Source: an uncultured Hyphomicrobiales bacterium
Lineage (GTDB): Bacteria > Pseudomonadota > Alphaproteobacteria > Rhizobiales > Rhizobiaceae
Reading direction: 5' to 3'
NCBI GenBank assembly: GCA_943908365.1
Contig: CALTTH010000015.1
Location: 1 to 64,000 of the forward strand
DNA length: 64,000 nt
The notes below the pieces were generated by a model. It made no database searches and was not told where the DNA came from. It saw only the letters and a program-made list of their open reading frames with translations. Positions 8,301 through 17,811 of the stretch are shown here, piece after piece (the stretch's first letter is position 1; each line of letters starts with the position of its first letter). The translations under genes were made by a program, and so were the position numbers.

Positions 8301-9291
8301 GAATCTTGCCGAGCGGAATGAAGCCGCTGACGGTGGCGCGGCCGCGATCGACCACGAGATCGACGGATGTGCGATCTCCGCCGCCGGCCAGTGCGCCGAG
8401 AAGCTTGCGGGCGGTGTCGATGGTCGACTGAAGCTGCGGGAAGGCCTGTTTGGCGTTGTCCGCCCAGTCACCCAGCTTTTCGATCTCCAACTTGAACTTG
8501 CCCGACAGGTAGCCCTGATCATCAAAAGCAAACGGGCCGCTGATGCGCATGATGCGACCATCGCCAATATCGAGCATCACCCGGCGCAATTCGCCGATTG
8601 CGCCGTAAAGCCCGGTCGTATCGCTGCCGTCGATCATACCGGCCTTGCCTGCAAGTGTCACGTCGGCGATGGCATTGAGGCGCGGCAGAATCTGTGGCCA
8701 GCCCTGAATGACTGTGGCGGCGTCGCTCAGCGTGACAGCGCCGTCCAGATCGGCACCGTTCTGGCGCAGGTGAACTTCTGTTTTCGCGGCGTCGAAGTCG
8801 ATGGTCTGGTTGGTAACGGACGAGACAGCATGTGCCTTCAGCCCGTCGATAACCAGCGACGTCCGGTCAATGCCCTTCAGCTTTGTCACAAGGCTGGATT
8901 GGAGATTTTCCCATTGCGCCGAGACTGTCAGCCCATGAGAGGTGCGGATTTCAGCTGGAGAATCCAGTTCCCACACAATGTGGCCGGGGGCGTAAATCTG
9001 TGCTGCCGAACGCAGGGCGCCGAATGAGGTCGTCACGCCGGTTTTGGTATCCTCGACGTTCACCTTCGAGCAGAAGAGACCGATGCGGAACGGATAACCG
9101 CGAAACGCCATATCCGTGCATTCGCCTTGCACACTAGACGTGCCACCCGGTGCAATAGCCTTGATGACAGTGTCTTCAAGCCTATTGGCGGCATAAAACC
9201 AGCCTGCCGTGTAGATGGCGATGACAAGCACGATGCCGAGCCCGAGAAAAAGGAATTTTCTGCCTGTACGGGATTGGCTTGACGTTGCCAT
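8290..9291 (-). CDS. DUF2125 domain-containing protein
   Basis: Alphaproteobacterial protein of 333 residues with one N-terminal membrane segment (FLFLGLGIVLVIAIYTAGWF). It is probably anchored in the inner membrane with a large periplasmic domain. Signature stretches are GECTDMAFRGYPFRIGLFC, IVWELDSPAEIR and GFIPLGKIPP at the C-terminus. The ATG at 9291 has GGAG seven bases upstream; an in-frame TTG at 9303 is less likely. The family is conserved but uncharacterised. It is divergent from the ChaC-like gene. Confidence 0.85.
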   Translation of the reverse strand: MATSSQSRTGRKFLFLGLGIVLVIAIYTAGWFYAANRLEDTVIKAIAPGGTSSVQGECTDMAFRGYPFRIGLFCSKVNVEDTKTGVTTSFGALRSAAQIYAPGHIVWELDSPAEIRTSHGLTVSAQWENLQSSLVTKLKGIDRTSLVIDGLKAHAVSSVTNQTIDFDAAKTEVHLRQNGADLDGAVTLSDAATVIQGWPQILPRLNAIADVTLAGKAGMIDGSDTTGLYGAIGELRRVMLDIGDGRIMRISGPFAFDDQGYLSGKFKLEIEKLGDWADNAKQAFPQLQSTIDTARKLLGALAGGGDRTSVDLVVDRGRATVSGFIPLGKIPPI

Positions 9292-9339
9292 GATGATCTC
9301 CAATGCTGCGCAGCGTATAAGAGTGATTTGGCGTGCGAT

Positions 9340-9873
9340 ATGGACGATTTTTGGGTCTTTGGCTACGGTTCGCTGATGTGGAACCCCGGCTTCGCGTTTG
9401 AGGAGCGTCAGAGGGCGCGTTTATTCGGCTACCGGCGGGCGCTCTGCATCCGCTCCAACCATTACCGCGGGACGGAGGAACGGCCCGGGCTGGTGCTGGG
9501 TCTTGAGCGTGGCGGATCCTGCCTTGGCGTGGCTTTTCGGGTCAAGGCATCGGGCCGCAAGCCTGTGCTCGATTATCTGCGGGAGCGAGAACTGGTGACG
9601 AATGTCTACAAGGAGCGCCTGATCATGGTAAGCCTTGAGGACGGTCGACGGCTGAACGCGCTGACCTATGTGGCAGACCCTTGCCACCCGCAATATGTCG
9701 GTGGACTGGAGGTGGATGATGCCGCCTCGATCATCCGCACGGCCGAAGGCAGTTCCGGACCCAATGCCGATTATGTCTTCAACACGGTGGAGCATCTGAA
9801 GGCCATCGGCATTCGCGATGCACTTCTGGAAAAGATCGCTGCTCATGTTGGGGATGGAGCCGAAGCAACGTAG
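9340..9873 (+). CDS. Gamma-glutamylcyclotransferase, ChaC type
   Basis: Cytosolic enzyme of about 177 residues that cleaves glutathione to 5-oxoproline and Cys-Gly. The substrate-binding signature is FWVFGYGSLMWNPGF at the N-terminus, and a catalytic glutamate is expected in the middle region around FRVKASGRKP to YLRERELV. The ATG at 9340 places the signature at the usual distance from the N-terminus; a TTG at 9328 would add four residues. It converges with the RND pump gene through a strong hairpin. Confidence 0.9.
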   Translation: MDDFWVFGYGSLMWNPGFAFEERQRARLFGYRRALCIRSNHYRGTEERPGLVLGLERGGSCLGVAFRVKASGRKPVLDYLRERELVTNVYKERLIMVSLEDGRRLNALTYVADPCHPQYVGGLEVDDAASIIRTAEGSSGPNADYVFNTVEHLKAIGIRDALLEKIAAHVGDGAEAT

Positions 9874-9899
9874 TTCCCACCGAGATTTGTACGATCAGA

Positions 9900-9933
9900 C
9901 AAATGCCGCGGATATTTCGATCCGCGGCGTTTG
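9900..9933. terminator. Bidirectional terminator
   Basis: Inverted repeat with 14-base arms (9900-9913 and 9920-9933) and a 6-base loop, with A and T tracts on either side. It lies between the ChaC-like gene and the convergent RND pump gene. Confidence 0.85.
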
Positions 9934-9947
9934 TGTTTCAATCTTCG

Positions 9948-12900
9948 TCAGGACGAATGAGCTTCGGACGCCGGTGGCGGTACCTCGCGGGGTTCCTCAT
10001 GCTCCGTCACAGGCCGCTTCGTGCGCATCAGCGTCAGGACGAAGACGAAGAAGGCGGGCACGAAGAAGACGGCAAGGATCGTGGCCGAGATCATGCCGCC
10101 CAGAACACCGGTGCCGATAGCGTTCTGACTTGCCGCACTTGGGCCTGTTGCAATCGCCAGGGGTACCACGCCGAGCGTGAAGGCAAGCGAGGTCATGATG
10201 ATCGGGCGGAAGCGGACGCGTGCGGCCTGTACTGCCGAATCCAGAAGCGACTTGCCTTCCGCATAATAATCCTTGGCGAATTCGACGATCAGGATCGCGT
10301 TCTTGGCCGAGAGACCGATGATGGCGATCAGACCCACCTTGAAGTAGATATCGTTCGGCATATCCCGAACCATGACGGCCAGCACCGACCCGATAATGCC
10401 GAGCGGCACGACCAGCATCACCGAGAGTGGAATCGACCAGCTTTCGTATAGACCTGCAAGAAGCAGGAAGACGAAGAGAATGCTGAGGCCGAAGAGGAAG
10501 GGTGCCTGGGAGCCGGACTTGATTTCCTCAAGTGCTTGGCCCGTCCACTCGTAACCGACACCGGCCGGAAGTTCCGAAGCGATGCGTTCCATCTCGGTGA
10601 TCGCCGCGCCCGTGGAGTTGCCGGGAGCCGGAGCGCCGGAGATACGGATCGTCGGATAGCCGTTATAACCGACGACCTGTGGGGAACCCTTCTGCCACTG
10701 AGCAATGGCAAAGGAGCTCAAAGGCACCATGCCGCCGCTCGAGTTGCGGACATTGAGCTTCAGCAGGTCTTCCACCTGAAGGCGGTCGCGGTCCTGCGCC
10801 TGCACGATGACACGCTGCATGCGGCCGGCATTCGGGAAGTCGTTGATATAGGACGATCCGAGATTGGCGGTGATGGTGTTGTTGATATCCGCGAATGTCA
10901 CGCCGAAGGTGTTGGCCTTTTCACGGTCGATCACCAGCAGCACCTGGGCGGCATCCGGCAGACCTTCGATACGCATGCCCGTCAGGATAGGGCTTTGGCT
11001 CGCCTTCTGCATCAGTTCTGCCGCTGCGGCGGAAAGGGCCGCCTGGCCGATGCCGTTACGGTCCTGCAGGCGGAAGGAGAAGCCGCCCGAGGTGCCGAAG
11101 CCTTCGATGGGGGGAGGCGAAAGCGCAAAGGTCGTCGCATCCTTCAGGCCGAAGAGCTTCATATTGGCGCGGTTGGCGATATCCTGCGCCGAACTGCCCG
11201 CTCCACGTTCGCTCCAGTCCTTCAGCGTCACGAAGGCAAGGGCCGCGTTGGCGCCGTTGCCGGAGAAGCTGAAGCCCTGGATGGCGACGATGTCCTTTAC
11301 GGCGGGATCTGCCTTGAAGATGGTCTCGATCTGCTTGATGGAGGCGAGTGTACGGTTTGCGCTGGCCTCTGGCGGACCCTGGATATCGACAATCAGGAAG
11401 CCCTGGTCCTCATCCGGGACGAAGGCGCTTGGCAGGTTGATGAAGAGATAGCCGAGACCGGCGACCAGCGCCAAATAGATCACCATCATCCGGCCTGCCC
11501 GCTTGGCAGTGCCGGTTGCTGTCTTTGTATAGCCATTCGTCAGGCTGTCGAACTTGCGGTTGAACCAGCCGCCAATGCCGCGCTTTTCATGATGCCCCTT
11601 TGGAATGGGCTTGAGGAACGTCGCGCAGAGCGCAGGCGTCAGCGACAGGGCGAGGAAGGCCGAGAACAGGATCGAGACCACCATAGTCAAGCTGAACTGG
11701 CGGTAGATGATGCCTGTCGATCCGGGGAAGAAGGCCATGGGAATGAAAACGCAGGCGAGAACCAGCGTAATACCGAGGATGGCGCCGGTGATCTGGCGCA
11801 TGGCTTTCTGCGTGGCGGCCTTGGGAGAAAGACCCTCTTCGGCCATGATGCGCTCGACATTCTCGACCACGACGATGGCGTCATCGACGAGGATACCGAT
11901 GGCAAGCACCATGGCAAACATTGTCAGCACGTTGATGGAGAAGCCTGTCGCATACATGACGGCGCAGGTTCCGAGCAGGGCCACCGGCACAACCAGTGTC
12001 GGGATGACGGTATAGCGGAAGTTCTGCAGGAAGACGAACATCACCACAAAGACGAGGATGATGGCTTCTACCAGCGTATGCAGCACCTTCTCGATCGACG
12101 CCGAAACGAAGGGGCTGGTGTCATAGGGAACGCTGTAGGCAACACCCGATGGGAAGAAGCGCGACAGTTCCTCAAGCTTTGCCGTCACCGCGTTTGAGGT
12201 GGCGACCGCGTTGCCGGTGGAGGAAAGCTGAATACCGACGGCAGCACTCGGCTGGCCGTTCAGGCGGCTTGAGAAGTTGTACGTCTCTGCACCAAGTTCG
12301 ATCCGGGCTACGTCCTTCAATCGGACGGAACTCCCGTCCGGATTGGCGCGCAGAACGATATTGCCGAACTCTTTGGTGTCGGTCAGCTGTCCCTTGACGA
12401 GAACGGTCGCTGTCAAATCCTGCGAGACCGGATTGGGTGCTGCACCGATCTGGCCCGCGGCCACCTGGGCGTTCTGGGCAGTGATCGCGCTGTTAATATC
12501 GGCGGCCGTCAGGTTGAGGCCGACGAGTTTGTCGGCATCGATCCAGACGCGCATGGCACGCTGGGCGGAGAAAAGCTGGGCGCGGCCAACACCGTCGATA
12601 CGGCGCAATTCGCCAAGAACGTTGCGGTTGAGATAGTCGCCAAGCGCCACCTCATCCATCGTCCCGTCAGTGGAGGTGAGCGTAATGAACATCAGGAAGC
12701 CTGAGGAGGCTTCTTCCACGGTGACGCCCTGCGACGCAACGGCGGAGGGAAGGCGCGCTTCCACGCGGCGGATGGCGTTCTGCACATCGACCGACGCTTG
12801 GTTGATGTTTGTGCCAGCCTCGAAGGTGGCGTTGATCGAAACCTGACCTGACGTATCCGAGGTGGATTCGAAGTACATCAAGCCTTCGACGCCATTCAAC

Positions 12901-13103
12901 TCGTCTTCGATGAGACGGGTAACACCCTGATAGATTTCCTGCGGCGAGGCGCCGGGATAGCTGGTGGAGATCGTCAGCTGAGGCGGTGCCACCTTCGGAT
13001 ACTGCGCAATCGGCAGGAAGGGGATGGCAATGACGCCGGCGATCGAGATGAACAGCGCAAAGACCCAGGCAAGGATCGGCCGTCTGATGAATAGCTGTGC
13101 CAT
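9948..13103 (-). CDS. acrB: RND multidrug efflux pump, inner-membrane subunit
   Basis: HAE1-family resistance-nodulation-division transporter of 1051 residues with the normal twelve-segment layout. It exports hydrophobic drugs or plant compounds by proton antiport across the envelope. Visible features are MAQLFIRRPILAWV at the N-terminus, the GVEGLMYFESTSDTSG motif of the pore domain, the relay segment AIGILVDDAIVVVENVERIM in the fourth transmembrane helix, and the second-half counterpart GLSAKNAILIVEFA. It lies in an operon with tetR and the membrane-fusion gene. No outer-membrane channel gene is present, so a TolC-like partner must be encoded elsewhere. The exact orthologue (for example IfeB or AmeB) cannot be decided. 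Confidence 0.95.
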   Translation of the reverse strand: MAQLFIRRPILAWVFALFISIAGVIAIPFLPIAQYPKVAPPQLTISTSYPGASPQEIYQGVTRLIEDELNGVEGLMYFESTSDTSGQVSINATFEAGTNINQASVDVQNAIRRVEARLPSAVASQGVTVEEASSGFLMFITLTSTDGTMDEVALGDYLNRNVLGELRRIDGVGRAQLFSAQRAMRVWIDADKLVGLNLTAADINSAITAQNAQVAAGQIGAAPNPVSQDLTATVLVKGQLTDTKEFGNIVLRANPDGSSVRLKDVARIELGAETYNFSSRLNGQPSAAVGIQLSSTGNAVATSNAVTAKLEELSRFFPSGVAYSVPYDTSPFVSASIEKVLHTLVEAIILVFVVMFVFLQNFRYTVIPTLVVPVALLGTCAVMYATGFSINVLTMFAMVLAIGILVDDAIVVVENVERIMAEEGLSPKAATQKAMRQITGAILGITLVLACVFIPMAFFPGSTGIIYRQFSLTMVVSILFSAFLALSLTPALCATFLKPIPKGHHEKRGIGGWFNRKFDSLTNGYTKTATGTAKRAGRMMVIYLALVAGLGYLFINLPSAFVPDEDQGFLIVDIQGPPEASANRTLASIKQIETIFKADPAVKDIVAIQGFSFSGNGANAALAFVTLKDWSERGAGSSAQDIANRANMKLFGLKDATTFALSPPPIEGFGTSGGFSFRLQDRNGIGQAALSAAAAELMQKASQSPILTGMRIEGLPDAAQVLLVIDREKANTFGVTFADINNTITANLGSSYINDFPNAGRMQRVIVQAQDRDRLQVEDLLKLNVRNSSGGMVPLSSFAIAQWQKGSPQVVGYNGYPTIRISGAPAPGNSTGAAITEMERIASELPAGVGYEWTGQALEEIKSGSQAPFLFGLSILFVFLLLAGLYESWSIPLSVMLVVPLGIIGSVLAVMVRDMPNDIYFKVGLIAIIGLSAKNAILIVEFAKDYYAEGKSLLDSAVQAARVRFRPIIMTSLAFTLGVVPLAIATGPSAASQNAIGTGVLGGMISATILAVFFVPAFFVFVLTLMRTKRPVTEHEEPREVPPPASEAHSS

Positions 13104-13112
13104 GAGGTGACC

Positions 13113-14318
13113 TTACTGCTTCGGCGCTAGGGCTGCGGCATCGGCAGGCTGTTGCGGCTGCCAGGGTTCCGCAGCAATCTTGCCGCCGGGCTGAACTTTC
13201 TGTACACCATCGACGATGATCTTCTCACCCGCCGACAGACCCTTCTCGACCACCCACTCGGTATCGAGAGCCTGTCCGAGTTCGATCGGACGGGCTTCGG
13301 CGGTGCCGTCATCCTTGGCGATATAGACCATGGGCTTGCCCTCGGCGTTGCGAAGAACGGCGCGCTGGGGAATGGTGATGGCGTCCTGGCGTACAGCCTG
13401 TTCGATGCGCACGCGCACATACATGCCGGGCAACAGATTGCGCTTCGGATTGGGGAACTCCGCACGCAGCGTCACCTGACCGGTGGTGGCATCGACGCTG
13501 GCGCTGGCAAAGAGCAGGCGGCCGGCATCGGCATAGACAGTGCCGTCATCGAAGACGAGACGCACGCTGGCCTGATCCGGTGCAGGGCTTGCGAGCTTGC
13601 CATCTTCAACAGCACGCTTCAGCGCCAGCATGTCCTGCGCGGACTGCGTGAAGTCGGCATAGATGGGATCGATCTGCTGGATGAGCGCAAGGTTCTGGGT
13701 TCCATCAGCCGTCACCAGCGCACCTTCGGTCACGAGTGCCGCACCGATGATGCCGGTAATGGGCGCGCGGACCTCCGTATAATCGAGGTTGATCTTGGCT
13801 TCATCGAGTGCTGCCTGCTGAAGTGCGACATCGGCATCCGCCTGCGCGAGATTAACCGCGGCGGTGTCGTATTCGATCCCGGTCGCGACATTGCGTTCGC
13901 GAAGGTTCTTCTGGCGTTCCAGCTGCTGGCGGGCATTGGCCTGCGTTGCCTGGGCGCGCTGGAGCGCTGCCTGGGCGCTCTCCACGCGCACCTTGAAGAG
14001 CTTCGGATCGATGCGGTAGAGAACGTCGTCCTTCTGCACCAGCGTTCCCTGCTGGAAAACGCGCTCCAGAAGAATGCCGGAAACGCGGGCGCGCACTTCC
14101 GCTACGCGCGTTGCGGCGACGCGGCCTGGCAATTCGTTGACGACAGGAACGGCGCGTGCCTTCAATTCGAGAACGCCAACGGCCGGCGGGGGCATCTGCA
14201 TGCCGCCTTCCTGGGCATGCAGCGACGGTCCCGACAGCACCATCATGCCACCAAGGAACAGGCTCGCAAGGCGGGGCAAAGCTTTTCTGCTCAGCATTTT
14301 TTCAATCCTCGTCTTCAT
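13113..14318 (-). CDS. acrA: RND efflux periplasmic adaptor (membrane fusion protein)
   Basis: HlyD/AcrA-family periplasmic adaptor of 401 residues from the ATG at 14318. It links the RND pump to an outer-membrane channel. The N-terminus has a hydrophobic signal (ALPRLASLFLGGMMVLSG). The lipoyl halves are split by an alpha-hairpin (QAALQRAQATQANARQQLER), with INLDYTEVRAPITGIIG just after it. There is no lipobox cysteine. The open frame extends to 14378 but overlaps the tetR 3' end, so the internal ATG was chosen. It lies 9 bases upstream of acrB and 16 bases downstream of tetR. Confidence 0.93.
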   Translation of the reverse strand: MKTRIEKMLSRKALPRLASLFLGGMMVLSGPSLHAQEGGMQMPPPAVGVLELKARAVPVVNELPGRVAATRVAEVRARVSGILLERVFQQGTLVQKDDVLYRIDPKLFKVRVESAQAALQRAQATQANARQQLERQKNLRERNVATGIEYDTAAVNLAQADADVALQQAALDEAKINLDYTEVRAPITGIIGAALVTEGALVTADGTQNLALIQQIDPIYADFTQSAQDMLALKRAVEDGKLASPAPDQASVRLVFDDGTVYADAGRLLFASASVDATTGQVTLRAEFPNPKRNLLPGMYVRVRIEQAVRQDAITIPQRAVLRNAEGKPMVYIAKDDGTAEARPIELGQALDTEWVVEKGLSAGEKIIVDGVQKVQPGGKIAAEPWQPQQPADAAALAPKQ

Positions 14319-14334
14319 CGCTATCGAGCGATCG

Positions 14335-14892
14335 TCATTTTTTATCGGGTAAGGAAGCGTAGATGTCTCTAATGCCATCTAGAATGTCGTGTCGCTCGCT
14401 GGTCTCCCAGCGGTGGAAATCAAAGAGCTCCATGCAACAAAGACCCGTGAGGGCAAGATAGGTGAGAAGGGCTGCTTTCGGGCGCGGCCCACCTTTCATC
14501 GCCTCGAGGTCGGCCTTCGTCCACGACCGCATGCGCTCATGAACATTTTCCTCGCTGGACATGGCGGCTGAAATGGCGAGGCAAACGGCGCGGTCGATAT
14601 CGTCCGGGGCCTCTTCCGCGAGACTGATCCGGCCGAAAAGCTCGGGGTGAGGAGCCTCGCTGTGCGAGCCGACGGCGTCGCGAATGCGGGCCTCCTCGGC
14701 AGACATGTGCCGATCGATCAGAGCTTCGAGAAGCGCACTTTTCGACTTGTGGTCGTAGACGACCCGCGACTTGCTGACGCCAGCCTCCTGCGCCACTGCA
14801 TCGATGGAAAGCCCGGCGGCACCCACGCGCATGACGACGCGCTCCGCGGCGTCGAGAATATCGTCAGTGCTGATCTTGCGTGTTCTGGCCAT
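14335..14892 (-). CDS. TetR-family repressor of the efflux operon
   Basis: TetR-type transcription factor of 185 residues. The N-terminal helix-turn-helix is clear (DILDAAERVVMRVGAAGLSIDAVAQEAGVSKS spans residues 11-42), followed by a ligand-binding helical domain. It is the first gene of the tetR-acrA-acrB run, so it probably represses its own operon. A 12-bp perfect palindrome lies about 26 bases upstream of its start codon and is the likely operator. The inducer is unknown. Confidence 0.9.
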   Translation of the reverse strand: MARTRKISTDDILDAAERVVMRVGAAGLSIDAVAQEAGVSKSRVVYDHKSKSALLEALIDRHMSAEEARIRDAVGSHSEAPHPELFGRISLAEEAPDDIDRAVCLAISAAMSSEENVHERMRSWTKADLEAMKGGPRPKAALLTYLALTGLCCMELFDFHRWETSERHDILDGIRDIYASLPDKK

Positions 14893-14917
14893 GAAACGTC
14901 CTTTTGAAAATTTAAGT

Positions 14918-14929
14918 ACGAACGTTCGT
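14918..14929. promoter_or_regulatory. Palindromic TetR operator
   Basis: Perfect 12-bp palindrome ACGAACGTTCGT upstream of tetR-acrA-acrB, inside an AT-rich promoter-like stretch. The position and symmetry fit autoregulation by the adjacent TetR repressor; binding is inferred. Confidence 0.7.
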
Positions 14930-15090
14930 TTTTAAAATCAAGCAGTTTTTAGCGCCCACGCAAGCGGACGACATAGAAGAGAATGTCATTCTAATGTAGC
15001 TGAAAATATAATGGCTTATGAAGAGGAAGCGCACAATATGCGCGGCTTCCGCAGACTGGCCTTTGCCTTGTCATCACGCAGAGTTGACGA

Positions 15091-15849
15091 TCAAGAGAGC
15101 GTTTGAGCCGCATTGATGGAGGAGACGAAGCGTCTTGTCCGTTCCTGCTGCGAGTGACGGAAAATCGCCTCCGAGCTTCCCGTTTCGACAATCTTGCCCG
15201 CCTCCAGAAAGACGACGAGTCCGGCAATCTTGGAGGCAAGGCGCAGATCATGTGTTGCCATGACCATGGTCGTGCCCTCCCGCGCCAATTGCCCCAGCAC
15301 CTCCACCACTTCCGCAGACAGTTCCGGGTCGAGCGCAGAGGTCGGCTCGTCGCAAAGAAGGACTTTGGGCGAGGGCGCCAGCGCACGGGCAATGGCGACG
15401 CGCTGCTGCTGGCCGCCCGACAGGTTTGCAGGCCAGGCATCCGCCTTGTGCGCCATGCCGACCTTTGTCAAAAGCTCCATGGCTCTCGCGCGGGCCTTTT
15501 CCATCGGCCATTTTTGCACGACGAGCAGCCCTTCCATGACATTCTCGATCGCGGTTTTGTGCGGGAAGAGCTGGAAGTTTTGGAACACCATACCCGTCTG
15601 GCGGCGAATTTTCTGAATCTCCTGCCATGCGACCTTTCGACCGCGATGGAAGGACACGCTGTCGCTACCGATCCGCACGGTGCCCTCGCTTGGCAGTTCA
15701 AGAAGGTTGATGCAGCGCAGAAGCGTGCTCTTGCCGCCGCCTGAAGGCCCGACGAGAGCCGTCACGCTGCCTTCGGGAAAGCTAAGCGTGATGTCCTTGA
15801 GGATCACCGCATCGCCGAAGCGCTTTTCGATGGCGTTGAGTTCGATCAT
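15091..15849 (-). CDS. Polar amino-acid ABC transporter, ATP-binding subunit
   Basis: Cytoplasmic ATPase of 252 residues of the polar amino-acid uptake (PAAT) family, close to the cystine/TcyN-type branch. The Walker A motif is GPSGGGKST (residues 34-42), the signature is LSGGQQQRVAIARAL, Walker B is VLLCDEPTSALD, and the H-loop is ATHD. It overlaps the permease gene by 4 bases, giving a binding protein-permease-ATPase operon on the minus strand. Substrate specificity is not certain. Confidence 0.93.
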   Translation of the reverse strand: MIELNAIEKRFGDAVILKDITLSFPEGSVTALVGPSGGGKSTLLRCINLLELPSEGTVRIGSDSVSFHRGRKVAWQEIQKIRRQTGMVFQNFQLFPHKTAIENVMEGLLVVQKWPMEKARARAMELLTKVGMAHKADAWPANLSGGQQQRVAIARALAPSPKVLLCDEPTSALDPELSAEVVEVLGQLAREGTTMVMATHDLRLASKIAGLVVFLEAGKIVETGSSEAIFRHSQQERTRRFVSSINAAQTLS

Positions 15850-16526
15850 CGGTTGCTCTCCATCATGCCGCCATATCGGGCAAAGCGGGTTTCAAGTCGC
15901 GCCTGCAGGGCCGATAGGACGGAACTCATGGCAAGGTAGATGAGAGCTGCTTCGATATAAAGGATCAAGGGTTCGTATGTCGTGGCAACGATGCGCTGGG
16001 CCGATTGGAAGAGTTCCGGCACGGTGATTGCCGCTGCCAGCGAGGTATCCTTTACCAGCGAGATGAAGGTGTTCGACAGAGGCGGGACGGCAACGCGCCC
16101 TGCCTGCGGCAAGATCGTGCGCTGCATGGCCTGACGCCAGTTCATGCCGGTCGAGAAAGCAGCTTCCCACTGTCCCTTCGGCACGGACGAAATCGCGGCG
16201 CGAATGATCTCCGACGTATAGGCGCCGACATTCAGCGTGAAGCCGATGAGTGCTGCGGGAAAAGCATCGAGAAGGATGCCGATACTCGGCAGTCCGTAGA
16301 AGATGACGAAGAGTTGGACGAGAAGCGGCGTTCCCCGGATCACCCAAACATAGAAGCGGGCGAGGATAACAACAGGCGCCGGACCGAACAACCGCGCGAC
16401 CGCTGTCGCCAGCCCGAGTGCCAGACCAAGGACGAAGGAAAGCAGGGTCAGCGGTATTGTGAACTTCACCCCGGCCCACAGAAGCGTGGGGAGCGAATCC
16501 ATCATCAATTGCAGCCAATGCGGCAC
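15846..16526 (-). CDS. Polar amino-acid ABC transporter, permease subunit
   Basis: Inner-membrane permease of 226 residues (HisM/GlnP type) with about five transmembrane helices. The family marker FYVWVIRGTPLLVQLFVI lies near residue 75, and the EAA loop equivalent is EAAFSTGMNWRQAMQRTILPQAGR. It shares 4 bases with the ATPase gene and follows the binding-protein gene after a terminator-like hairpin. It probably acts as a homodimer, since only one permease gene is present. Confidence 0.92.
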   Translation of the reverse strand: MPHWLQLMMDSLPTLLWAGVKFTIPLTLLSFVLGLALGLATAVARLFGPAPVVILARFYVWVIRGTPLLVQLFVIFYGLPSIGILLDAFPAALIGFTLNVGAYTSEIIRAAISSVPKGQWEAAFSTGMNWRQAMQRTILPQAGRVAVPPLSNTFISLVKDTSLAAAITVPELFQSAQRIVATTYEPLILYIEAALIYLAMSSVLSALQARLETRFARYGGMMESNR

Positions 16527-16540
16527 GAAGAAACCCTCAA

Positions 16541-16573
16541 AACAAAAAGGAAGCCCGGCTGTTGCCGGACTTC
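16541..16573 (-). terminator. Intra-operon terminator/attenuator
   Basis: Read on the minus strand, a 10-base stem (16573-16564 with 16559-16550, one mismatch) is followed by a T-rich tract. It lies between the binding-protein gene and the permease gene. Partial termination here would give more binding protein than membrane subunits, a common arrangement. Confidence 0.75.
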
Positions 16574-16636
16574 GTCTGCGAATGATCTATAAGAGAGGAT
16601 ATAGCAGATGCGGCGCATCCGCTATTTGGAAAGAGC

Positions 16637-17422
16637 TTACTTGGAAACGTCCTGACCGAAATAGGTGTCGGAAATCTTCTTGTAAGTACCGTCGGCCTTG
16701 ATCTCTTCCAGCGCCTTGTTGATGGCGGCGACCAGTTCATCATCGCCCTTGCGAACGATGATACCGGAGTAGTCCGCATCCGGCTTTTCGGCGACGATCT
16801 TCACCGGTGCCTGCGGCTGCTTCTTCTTGAAGTCCAGGAAGGACAGGCTGTCATTGACGGTCGCATCGGCGCGACCGGTCAGGACCAGCTGGATCGACTG
16901 GTCGAAACCATCTGTGCCGACGAGTTCTGCGCCCGCTTCGGTCGCAAGCTTGCCGAAGTTGCTGGTCAGCGACTGCGCAGACTTCTTGCCCTTCAGGTCA
17001 GCAAAGCCCTTGATGTCGGTGTTCTTGTCGCTGACGATCAGAACGGCCTTCGAAGCAATGTAAGGCTCAGAAAACGCGTATTTCTGTTTGCGCGCCTCTG
17101 TGATGCCAACCTGGTTGATGACGGCGTCATAGCGCTTGGAGTCTAGGCCTGCGATCAGGCCGTCCCACTTGCCTTCGATGAATTCCGGCTTCACGCCAAG
17201 CTTCTCGGCAACAGCCTGGCCGATCTCGACATCGAAACCGACAAGCTTGCCGCTGGCGTCGTGGAATGTGAAGGGAGCATACGTACCCTCGGTGCCGATC
17301 TTGATGACACCGGAGGACTTGATCTCATCGAGGTTTTCTCCCGCGGCAGAAGCAGAGATCAGCACGGCGTGGAGCGCAATCGTGGTTGCGGCCGTCGTTA
17401 CGATTGTCTTGAGCAAGCCCAT
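16637..17422 (-). CDS. Polar amino-acid ABC transporter, periplasmic binding protein
   Basis: Family 3 solute-binding protein of about 261 residues, exported by a signal peptide (MGLLKTIVTTAATTIALHAV, cleavage near SASA-A). The start VIKIGTEGTYAPFTFHD and the ligand-pocket stretch NQVGITEARKQKYAFSEPYI are typical of polar amino-acid receptors, with cystine/FliY-like flavour. Two ATGs (17428 and 17422) are close, and AAGGAA lies just upstream. The frame is open to 17617, but that part has no signal. It is the first gene of the operon, divergent from katG. Confidence 0.9.
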   Translation of the reverse strand: MGLLKTIVTTAATTIALHAVLISASAAGENLDEIKSSGVIKIGTEGTYAPFTFHDASGKLVGFDVEIGQAVAEKLGVKPEFIEGKWDGLIAGLDSKRYDAVINQVGITEARKQKYAFSEPYIASKAVLIVSDKNTDIKGFADLKGKKSAQSLTSNFGKLATEAGAELVGTDGFDQSIQLVLTGRADATVNDSLSFLDFKKKQPQAPVKIVAEKPDADYSGIIVRKGDDELVAAINKALEEIKADGTYKKISDTYFGQDVSK

Positions 17423-17428
17423 TGGCAT

Positions 17429-17811
17429 TTCCTTTTCCCTATGTCCGGATAACATCGCTCCGGTTGATGTGTCATCCCACAAAGCGTGACGCCTTAAACG
17501 GCAGAAACGTTCAAAAAGATGCGGTGATGGAGAATATTTTTGCTGCTTTTTTCCTCTGTGGCCAGTCTCCGTCGGAATTGCCGCCTGAGCGCGCTGGAAG
17601 ATAATGCCGATAATCATTTCCTATCGACGCAATCGGTAAATCCAACTTAAAACTATCACATCTATTGGCTAAGACATGAACCGCGAGGAGCACCGCGCTG
17701 CTTCCGTCTTCAAAGATGGGATCATAGCGCGACGAGCGAGCGGCTCATATTATTTCCGCAACCACGCTTCATTAAATTTGATGACTTGATTGAGCAAAGC
17801 AGGAGAACATC
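17429..17811. other. Divergent intergenic region, binding-protein gene / katG
   Basis: These 383 bases must hold the promoters of the ABC operon (minus strand) and of katG (plus strand). katG is preceded by a GGAG site close to its ATG. AT-rich segments around 17620-17680 and 17745-17790 could be promoters. I see no convincing OxyR site by eye and no oxyR gene nearby. Confidence 0.5.
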
